Shown here: in pieces, positions 55,540 through 64,000 of the stretch
Position numbering within the stretch: the first letter of the stretch is position 1
Layout: each line of letters begins with the position of its first letter
NCBI GenBank assembly: GCA_023053685.1
Contig: JALIGW010000021.1
Span: forward strand, 13,400,554 to 13,464,553
Origin: Diadophis punctatus similis
Taxonomy: Eukaryota; Chordata; Lepidosauria; Squamata; Dipsadidae
Length of the DNA: 64,000 nt
Direction: 5' to 3'
Position numbers and translations under genes: made by a program
Notes under the pieces: model-generated
Seen by the model: only the letters and a program-made list of their open reading frames with translations
What the model was told of the DNA's origin: nothing
Database searches by the model: none

Positions 55540-55940
55540 GAATAGAGCTGGAGGGAACCTTGGAGGTCTTCTAATCCAGCCCCCTGCTCAGGCAAGAAAA
55601 CCTAGACCATTTCAGATGCATGGCTGTCCAGTCTTTTTTTTTAAAAAAAACTCCAGTGATGAAGCACTCACAACTTCTGGTGGCAAGCTGTTCCACTGGT
55701 TAATTGTCCTCACTGTTGGGAAGTTTCTCCTCAATTCCAGGTTGCTTCTCTCCTGCATTAGTTTCCATCCATTGTTTCTTATCTTGCCTTCTGGTACTTT
55801 GGAAAATAAATTGACCCCCTCCTCTTTGTGGCAGCCCCTCAAATACTGGAACACTGCAATCATGTCCCCCCTAGTCCTTCTTTTCTCTAGACTGGCCAAA
55901 CCCAAATCCTGCAACCGTTCTTCATATGTTTTAGTCTGAA
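55540..55940 (-). mobile_element. CR1-type LINE 3' end
   Basis: The minus strand reads KTYEERLQDLGLASLEKRRT and FQYLRGCHKEEGVNLFSKVP with the usual tail. Confidence 0.92.
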
Positions 55941-55963
55941 GAACAACAAAAAACAGGCTAAAG

Positions 55964-56199
55964 CAGGGGTGAAATCCAGCAGGTTCTGACAGGTTCTGGA
56001 GAACCGGTAGCGGAAATTTTGAGTAGTTCGGAGAACCGGCAAATACCACCTCTGGCTGTCCCCCGAGTGGGGTGGGAATGGAGATTTTGCAATATCCTTC
56101 CCCTGCCATGCCCACCAAGCCACGCCCACCAAGCCACACCCACCAAGTCACACCATGCCCACAGAACCGGTAGTAAAAAAAAATTGGATTTCACCAATG
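55964..56199 (+). mobile_element. hAT-like MITE (first of a back-to-back pair)
   Basis: 236 bp; ends caggggtgaaatccagcagg and ttggatttcaccaatg. The 8-bp duplication ggctaaag lies at 55956-55963 and 56200-56207. It is the single-unit form of the element at 23755. Confidence 0.93.
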
Positions 56200-56207
56200 G
56201 GCTAAAG

Positions 56208-56832
56208 CAGTGTTTCCCAAAGTGTGGTATGCGTACCCCCAGGGGTAAGGGAAGAGTTTGGTGGGGGTATGCGTTGCACCGGAGTTTGGTGGGGATCATG
56301 TGGGAATATCCACTGCACTGTGCTTAGCTGCGCCCACAGAACAGGGAAAGAAATAGGCGTGTATCACAGTTTTTACATGGGAACTGGGGCCATTGTACAT
56401 CGAATCGCAACTCATTATGGCGGGAACTTCTGCTCATCCTTCGCGCAGCTCGGGTTCAGCCATTTTTAAACTGCGGGAACATTAACAGTTGACATTGAGC
56501 CGCGGAGCTGTTTAAATGCCGGAGAATTGCAGTGTTATCTAACGGTTAGACAGTCTTGTGAGGCATGACACGGCGTGAATATACTGCACTTCATTACAGA
56601 CACAACTTACTTCTTTAATAGTTAGTTCCGGGCGCCTGTTATCGTGCTTTAGTAAGTTCCATTGATTTTGATTATTTTTATAAAATACAATTTTTATTTT
56701 GTGTATGTACCAAAAAAATAAAAAATAAATATATTTTGATTTTTATTAAAGCATATGTTTTTTATGAGGGGTACTCAGCATTACGAAAATTATAGAAGGG
56801 GTACACATATGTCAAAAGTTTGGGAAACACTG
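56208..56832 (+). mobile_element. hAT-like element (second of a back-to-back pair)
   Basis: 625 bp; ends cagtgtttcccaaagtgtgg and aaagtttgggaaacactg. It is flanked by ggctaaag at 56200-56207 and 56833-56840, so it shares one target duplication with the element to its left. Interior is AT-rich on the right with no transposase ORF. Confidence 0.93.
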
Positions 56833-56840
56833 GGCTAAAG

Positions 56841-57384
56841 TATATGGAACTGGAACCCAATGTTGTATTTTGAAACTTTTAAGTACAGTACATTGCTTTA
56901 TTGTTGGCTTTAAGCTTCCATTTCTTCAAGCGGCTCGATCAAGCTAGTAGTTTTTGTGCCTGATTTGTGCAATTTAAACGAGAACTGGTCTGGAGGGAAG
57001 AAAGCGCTAGCGTGTATAGTTATGGGGAGGCAGCTTTACACACAAACTCAACCATGACAGCTTTGTAGACAGAAGTTGTTTGTGTTTCTCTGTGGTAATA
57101 AAATTGCCACGACACCTCGGTAAAACATTCCCATTGTCCTGGGAAAGGCAATCAAAGCTTCATATGTATTTTTATTAAAAAGCTGGGCGTGAATTTAATA
57201 ATAAATTCAATGATTTATAATTCAATAATCAAATTATTGAATAAATTCAATAAACTCAAGGGGTTTAATGGCTACTGGGAACGAAAGAAATCTTCAGGGC
57301 AATTTGTAGGAAGATGACTTCTACTCATTACACCCAAAGGACCCCCATGGAGCAACGTGTGAGGTGTCTACACCACCTCTAGGT
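56841..57384. other. Unique sequence
   Basis: No recognised feature. Confidence 0.4.
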
Positions 57385-57946
57385 AGAATAGAATAGAATA
57401 ACAGAGTTGGAAGGGACCTTGGAGGTCTTCTAGTCCAACCCCCTGCTTAGGCAGGAAACCCTACACCACTTCAGACAAATGGTTATCCAACATATTTTAA
57501 AAAAATTCCAGTGTTGAAGCATTCACAACTTCTGGAGGCAAGCTGTTCCATTGATTAATTGTTCTAACTGTCAGGAAATTTCTCCTTAGTTCCAGGTTGC
57601 TTCTCTCCTTGATTAGTTTCCATCCGTGGCTTCTTATCCTACCCTCAGGTGCTTTGGAGAATAGCTTGACTCCCTCTTGTTTGTGGCAGCCCCTGAGATA
57701 TTGGAACACTGCTATAATATCACCCATAGTCCTTTTTTTCATCAAACTAGACATACCCAATTCCAGCAACCATTTTAGCCTCCAGGCCCCTAATCCTCTT
57801 TGTTGCTCTTCTCTGCACTCTTTCTAGAGTCTCAACATCCTTTTTGCATCATAGCGACCAAAACTGAATGCAGTATTCCAAGTGTGGCCTTACCAAGGCC
57901 TTATAAAGAGGTATTAACACTTCACGTGATCTTGATTTTATCCCAG
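57385..57946 (-). mobile_element. CR1-type LINE 3' end
   Basis: Inverted CR1, the longest 5' extent here (to tgtggccttaccaaggcc and cacttcacgtgatcttgatt). The minus strand keeps a 90-codon frame with LRGCHKQEGVKLFSKAPEGR. Confidence 0.92.
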
Positions 57947-58310
57947 GTGGGTTCCTCCTGGTTTGGACCGGTTCACTCGAACCGGTAGTGATCTGCTGGT
58001 GGCGTCATGATGACATCACTGAACCATCATGATAACATCGGTGCCTGTCTATGGACACCGCCATCTCTTTTTTTGAATTTTTTTTCTTGTGAGCATGTGC
58101 AGAAGCGGAGTTTCCGGCACTGTGCATGCGGTCGCCATCTTGTTTTTGGCTTTCTTTTTTTATTTTTTTGAATTTAATTTTTATTTTATTTTATTTTTTA
58201 TTTTATTTTTCTTCTGAGCATGTGCAGAAGCCGAGTTTCCAGCACTGTGCATACGGTCACCATCTTGAGGAAGCGAACAGACAGCGAGGTAAGTTGAACC
58301 CACCTCTGCT
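57947..58310 (-). mobile_element. hAT MITE (cagggrtgggttctaactta family)
   Basis: Inverse orientation: begins caggtgggttcctcctgg and ends gcgaggtaagttgaacccacctctg-like text. No target duplication is visible; the CR1 does not resume on the right, so one flank was lost. Confidence 0.8.
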
Positions 58311-59060
<750 letters not shown>

Positions 59061-59061
59061 G

Positions 59062-61030
59062 GAGATGGAAAAATCAATGCTCTATTTACGTTTCCAAAAT
59101 ATAGTCGAAAGTAAGGAAGAAGATCTTTCCAAACTAATGGTGGAACTACTGGCGGAATTTTTTACAGAAGAATAAACATGAATTTGAAAATGAGATTGAT
59201 GAAATATATCATATACACACTAATTATGCCTGCAGACATAAACTCTCAAGAGAAGTACATGTCAAATTTGTTAGGAAAAAAGTAATTGATGAGGTACACA
59301 GTAGAACACGAGAAGAGCCATTGGTGTACAAAGAGAAAGAGATCATTATGCTAAAGCAGATTCCTAGAAGGGTAAGGGAGCAAAGGAGAAGTTACCAGTT
59401 TCTGTCCACGCAGCTGTTACAACATAGGGTGATGTTTAGATGGCTCATTCCTGAAGGCATGCTAATCACGTGGCAAGAGAAAAGATTTTGCATTGATTCG
59501 ATAGATAAAGCTCAGGAATTTTACAATCACTATATAAGTGAGGAAGATGAACAGGACAGTAGAGAGGAGGTAGAAAGCAAAAGTCAAGAGGAACGGAGAC
59601 GTCAGAAGAAAAGATAGCAGAACAAGAGATTAGGGATAGGAGAGAGGTGGAATGTCAAGAGAGAGAAGAGCACAGATGGAAATAAGAACAAGAAAGGGAC
59701 TAAAACTTAACTACAAGGAATAAGATGGAAGAGGAAATAAGGTTATTATCCTATCATTAAATATTAACGGTATAAACTCACCCATTAAAAGGAAGAAAAC
59801 ATTAATTAGACTACAAAAATTAAATATGGACATAATTTGTATACAGGAAGTTCATATTAAAGAAAAGCATAGTAATATTTTAGATTGCCCCAAATTAGGA
59901 AATTTACATCTGGCGTTAGTGCAAAAAAAGAAGAGAGGAGTTGTGGTATATATAAAAGATTGGATAAATTTGAGGACAATATTTAAAAGAAAAGGAAGGT
60001 AGAATTCTGATGGTAGAAATAAAAACCAGCCAAAAAAAACCTTATTATTGACAATCTATACACCAAATACAAAACAGAAAGATTTCTATAAAAAATTATC
60101 AGGAGAAATAACAAAATTAGACTACGAAAATATATGTGTGATAGGTGACTATAATGCAGTAGTAGACAACAAAAAAGAAAAGGTCCAAAGAAAAATAAGA
60201 AGGAAAGATGAAAGTTACCAAATACATTTGAAGAAATGGCACAAGAACTGAACTTAAGAGATGCATGGAGAAAATTATACCCTGTGAAAAGACAATATGT
60301 ATTTTTCTCACACCCGCACTATTCGTGGTCTCGAATCGACATGGCCTGGATGAATCCGGATTTGATAAATAATATAGAAGATATAGAGATACTGCCAAAT
60401 ACATGGGCAGACCACAACCCATTGGCAATAAAATGGAAAGGGCAGAAGAAAAAAGGACAATGGACATTAAACCAAAGAATTATAAAGGAAAAATTGTATA
60501 TACAAACGATGGAAAAGGAATTGTGCAATTTCTTCTAAGAAAACAAAAAAGAACAGACAACGTTACAAAATCTCTGGGATACTACCAAGGCATATATGAG
60601 AGGGATATCAATAGCATATGTGGCAAGAAGAAATAAGGAGAAGTGGGAAAAACAAAAACAACTGCAAGATAAACTTAAAGAAATAGAAAAGGCGTTACAA
60701 AAAAGAACCACAGAATAATAAAATTATAAAAGAATGGGATCTAACAAAACATAAAATTAACTTAACCCAACAAGAAGAAATGGCAAGGAATATAACAATG
60801 GCAAAGCAAAACTATTTTGAAACTGCAAACAAACCTGGAAGACGGTTGGCCCATAAACTAAGGAAAGAAAAAACAAAAAGATTGATACAACAATTACAGG
60901 ACAAACAGGGGAATATATGTCATAAGGAAAATGTAGAATGAAGAAAAAACTTCCGATAGCGACAAGCTGTATTAGTGAAATTATGTTTTGTCTTTTTGTT
61001 TCGATATTTCAATAAAAAGTATTTTAAAAA
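59062..61030 (+). mobile_element. Decayed L1 LINE, RT-deleted
   Basis: Begins within ORF1 (RRM part, MEKSMLYLRFQNIVESKEED) and carries the ORF1 C-terminal domain at 59321-59617 (LKQIPRRVREQRRSYQFLST). The ORF2 endonuclease opens near 59732 (LSLNINGINSPIKRKK, ICIQEVH). Frameshifts follow, with GDYNA, SRIDMAWMN and WADHNP still visible. Homology is lost at about 60940 before the reverse transcriptase core. The sequence then jumps to an L1-like 3' end (atatttcaataaaaagtatt) and an A-rich tail. Confidence 0.88.
59321..59617 (+). pseudogene. L1 ORF1 C-terminal remnant
   Basis: 98 codons ending at TAG, with FRWLIPEGMLITWQEKRFCI and QEFYNHYISEEDEQDSREE, as in vertebrate L1 ORF1 C-terminal domains. 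A frameshift near 59174 separates it from the RRM part. Confidence 0.8.
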
Positions 61031-61050
61031 AAAGAAAAAGAAAGAAAAGA

Positions 61051-61290
61051 AAGAGAGAGCCAACCTAGTACTAAGGATAAATTTCCTGATTAATTGTAAG
61101 AACAATTAATTGTTGAGTACAATTAATCGGTGGAATGGCTTGCCTCCAGAAATTGTGGGTGCTCCATCAATGGAGGTTTTTAAGAAGAAATTAGACAGCC
61201 ATTTGTCTGAAATGGTATAGAGTCTCTTGCCTGAACAGGGAGTTAGACTAGAAGACCTCCAAGGTCCCTTCCAACTCTGTTATTCTGTTA
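61051..61290 (+). mobile_element. CR1 3' end
   Basis: agagagccaacctagtacta through aagacctccaaggtcccttc, with a duplicated caattaattgt insertion. Adjoins the L1 tail. Confidence 0.85.
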
Positions 61291-61384
61291 CACCACTTCC
61301 TCGTGTATCTTCACCACTATCCCAGTCTGACGAACCACCTCAGTAGTGGACTTCTTTGTGTTTTTGTTCAATCTTTTTCTAAAA

Positions 61385-61515
61385 CCTTGTTTCTCAACCT
61401 TGGCAACTTTGAAATGTGTGGATTTTAACTCCCAGAAAGGAAGGCGAGAGGTTCCCCTGGCTGAAGAATTCTGGGAAATACAGTCTACGAAAGTTCTTGA
61501 GGTTGAGAAACACTG
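61385..61515 (+). mobile_element. Palindromic hAT MITE
   Basis: 131 bp; ends ccttgtttctcaaccttgg and gaggttgagaaacactg. The duplication is ttctaaaa (61377-61384) against ttctagaa (61516-61523), 7 of 8. Confidence 0.82.
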
Positions 61516-61523
61516 TTCTAGAA

Positions 61524-62100
61524 GGACCTCCATCCTTGAAGTCCTTCTATTCTCCTCCAGGAACTTCTTCCTTTCTCCTTTGCTAGATAGCTGAGTGCTG
61601 ATCTTCATAGCTTGAACGTGATCTTCCCAGGGAAGCGCCAAGTCTACTGTGGGAGACATTTCCTCTGCATTAATCACTAAAAGTTTGGTGGAGCCTTGTC
61701 TTCTGGGTGACCTTTGATGAGTCTCTGAGTCAATATTTTGGTGGGTAGCTGAGAACAAGGGCACCCTGTTGAAACAGTCATGGCTGTTGCAAACCCAGCA
61801 GAAGGAAAATGGCCCTTTTGCTTGTTTCTCTCACGTTTGGCTTTGTTTTCCTTAGAAGAGACGGGTCTTCAGGCTGCAAAATCACTGTAATAACAACTTC
61901 AGCAGCCGTTCGGTGGCTACCTCCTTATTGGGAGTACAAGGTTCCCATACATTGTAGATTACTACCTTCCTGACTGTTCCTGGATAACTCGTGTTTGAGG
62001 CGGCTTGTGGTTTACAGCTGCCTTATTTGGGGTTTGTAATAAAAAGAGAGTGGATTAGAGGCGTGGTGGGTTTCCAAGGATTTGTGGCAATTCCCCACCC
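61524..62100. other. Unique sequence with an unrecognised minus-strand frame
   Basis: A minus-strand open frame runs from above 61800 through 61524 (SETHQRSPRRQGSTKLLVIN, DLALPWEDHVQAMKISTQLS, KGERKKFLEENRRTSRMEVL) and then continues into the hAT MITE. It has non-random amino-acid composition but no family I recognise. It could be a transposon remnant or an exon. Confidence 0.35.
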
Positions 62101-62104
62101 TCAG

Positions 62105-62368
62105 AATCAGAATCAGAATAGAGCTGGAAGGGACCTTGGAGGTCTTCTAGTCCAGCCCCCTGCTCAAGCAGGAGACCCCATACCATTCCAGACAAGTGGC
62201 TGTCCAGTGTCTGGACAGAAGGCTGTCCTTCTTAAAAACCTCCAGTGATGAGGCACCCACAACTTTTTAAAAACCTCCAGTGATGAGGCACCCACAACAT
62301 CCGAAGGCAACTTGTGTTCCACTGGTTAATTGTCCTCACTCTTAGGAAGTTTCTCCGTAATTCCAGGT
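62105..62368 (-). mobile_element. CR1 tail, with local duplication
   Basis: Inverted CR1 with aaaaacctccagtgatgagg and cacccacaac repeated in tandem (62233-62300). Confidence 0.85.
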
Positions 62369-62752
62369 TAGAATAGAATAGAATAACAGAGTTGGAAAGG
62401 ACCTTGGAGGTCTTCTAGTCCAACCCGCTGCTCAGGCAGGAAACCCTACACTACTTCAGACAAATGGTTATCCAACATCTTCTTAAAAACTTCCAGTGTT
62501 GGAGCAGTCACAACTTCTGGAGGCAAGTTGTTCCACTGATTAATTGTCCTCACTGTTAGGAAGTTTCTCCTTAATTCCAGGTTGCTTCTCTCCTTGATGA
62601 GTTTTCATCCATTGCTATTCTTCTTTGGCCTTCAGGTGTTTTGGAGAATAGCTTGATTCCCTCTTCTTTGTGGCAACCACTCAAATATTGGAAGAGTGCT
62701 ATCATGCCACTCCTAGTCCTTTTTTCCCTCTAGACTAGCTAAATCTTTACTT
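62369..62752 (-). mobile_element. CR1-type LINE 3' end
   Basis: A second inverted CR1 copy (gaatagaataacagagttgg) directly abutting the first, which is truncated where this begins. Confidence 0.9.
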
Positions 62753-62865
62753 TAAACAAGGTAGAATGAACAGCTTTCGTTGAGTTTCTTCCTCTTCCTT
62801 TGCATTCCACAAACTCTATTGCCACTACTACAGCGGTCTAATTAATCTTTGCAAATTGCTATAGT

Positions 62866-63174
62866 CGTTTGAACAAAATTGAAGATCAAAATTCAGAGGC
62901 TTGGCAACTGGCATGTACTTATGATGGTTGTGGTGTCCCAGGGTCACGTGATCCCCTTTTGCGACCTTCCGACAGGCAAAGTCAATGAGGAAACCAGATT
63001 CACTTAACAACCCTGATACTGACTTAATAACTGCAGTGAATTCACTTAACCACTGTGGGAAGGAAGCTCATAAAATGGGCTTTGTGTGTGTGTGGAACTC
63101 ACTTAATCACTGTCTCGCTTAGCAACAGAAATGGGGTGCTCCGTTGTGGTCGTAAGTCGTGGACTTGTCTGGAT
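62866..63174 (-). mobile_element. Mariner-type MITE, inverted, truncated
   Basis: Inverted interior (gggtcacgtgatcccctttt, ttcacttaacaac) and terminus (ttgtggtcgtaagtcgtgga). Confidence 0.8.
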
Positions 63175-63600
63175 TTGTCCTTGACAGCAAGAGGGCATTT
63201 TAAAAATTCACCGTTATGCACCTGAACTTTAATCATATCTCTCTGCATCCCGGTCTGTCTTGTTAGCAAAACCGGCTGATGGAAATCCCAACAGCAAAAT
63301 CAATACGGCTTTGCATGTCCCGTAATAGCACTCTAAATTAAATTGTCAGAAAGGAAATAGAAAAATGAGCCATGTTCAGGTTGACATTTGACAAGCCGGG
63401 TTATAAATAAGCCACGTTAAACAGGCAGGGATGGTACAGCCCCTCGTTGCTTTTATTCAACGGGGGTCTACAGCTACCAACCCAGAGGGCTTCATCTGAT
63501 CTAATTTGGGACTTTAGAGTAATTCTTTCTGTCCTGTTTGTGACGAACATCCATCACTTCAAATAAGGACCGTCAGAAAACAAATTTTGAGGGATAACCT
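63175..63600. other. Unique sequence
   Basis: No recognised feature. Confidence 0.4.
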
Positions 63601-63621
63601 GGCGGCTTCAGGAGAGCATAC

Positions 63622-63978
63622 TTGGATGTTGGGAAAATATGTTTGACAGGAACATTGATTGGTGTCAGGTTTAATGCTTCCTCTGAGCCAAAAGGCACGA
63701 CTGTTGTGGTCAGCCAGCGGCCTGCGGAGCTGGCAGCAGAGTTGGACAGCGAGGAGGCTGGGGAGGAACATGGGCCAGGACTGGAGTCTGGAGAAGGCTC
63801 TGTGTCGGAGGCAGAGATGGGGCCCAGGCCATCTGGGAGGTCTGTGCTGACTCCAGAGCCTCCAGAGTCTGACATGAGCGAGGCAGAGGAACAGGGGGAG
63901 CCTCTTCCCAATGCGCACATGCACAGAGCTGCCAGAAGGCAAGAACAGTTGAGGAAGAAAAGGGCTACTAGGGAGTAA
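63622..63978 (+). other. Unrecognised acidic ORF, probably repeat-borne
   Basis: 118 codons rich in Glu, Ser and Pro (AAELDSEEAGEEHGPGLESG, RSVLTPEPPESDMSEAEEQG) and ending with a basic AARRQEQLRKKRATRE. From about 63702 the DNA becomes much more GC-rich and starts TGTTGTGG, which could be an LTR or other element cut by the window end. No domain recognised; I do not treat it as a host gene. Confidence 0.4.
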
Positions 63979-64000
63979 GGCTTGGAGATGATTGGCCCCT

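Noticed and set aside
57939..57954. Target-site duplication for the 57947 hAT copy
   Set aside because: The flanking 8-mers (ttttatcc and cttgggtc) do not match, so no duplication is claimed.

Overview
The window looks like squamate, most likely advanced-snake, nuclear DNA. It is AT-leaning and has almost no long genic ORFs. It is packed with CR1/L2-type LINE 3' ends whose tails run into (ATTCT)n-like microsatellites, tRNA-derived SINEs, L1, hAT and mariner MITEs, Penelope-like pieces and very long di-, tri- and tetranucleotide tracts. CR1-type tails seeding microsatellites are a known trait of snake genomes. The organism call is inference.

Two host genes can be supported, both on the + strand. 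(1) Positions 1524-1945 are the terminal coding exon of TNFSF11 (RANKL), holding most of the TNF homology domain. Its 3' UTR continues to about 6205, where conserved UTR blocks and AATAAA signals lie. The UTR is stretched by mariner and hAT MITEs and by about 0.82 kb of (TTC/TCC)n. (2) Three exons at 49930-50028, 51743-51864 and 54017-54153 assemble into FAM216B, which neighbours TNFSF11 in human (13q14). The exons have canonical splice sites and compatible phases, but the middle exon has one extra T in a T run, giving a frameshift and an immediate stop.

Layout: 1-1523, TNFSF11 intron with a CR1 copy split by a hAT MITE; 1524-6205, TNFSF11 exon and 3' UTR; 6301-10098, a 5'-truncated L1 with open ORF2 and a 13-bp target-site duplication; 10.1-13.2 kb, MITEs, SINEs and AT tracts; 13.83-16.96 kb, a 23-unit (ATCC)n-based higher-order array; 17-49 kb, mostly repeats, including a 41.28-41.51 kb perfect palindrome, nested hAT insertions at 33.2-35.0 kb and compound trinucleotide tracts at 37.2-38.1 kb; 49.9-54.2 kb, FAM216B; 54.5-64 kb, more hAT/mariner/CR1 copies, a decayed internally deleted L1 (59.06-61.03 kb) and an unrecognised ORF at the right edge.

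No operon-like cooperation is expected. The window is a two-gene vertebrate neighbourhood enlarged by mobile DNA. The most unusual items are the FAM216B frameshift, the bloated TNFSF11 3' UTR, outward-facing inverted pairs of GAAACGTC-type (probably Penelope-like) termini at several loci, two hAT elements sharing one 8-bp target site, and the large perfect palindrome. Family names for repeats come from recognition, not a database search; boundaries without a target-site duplication are approximate.
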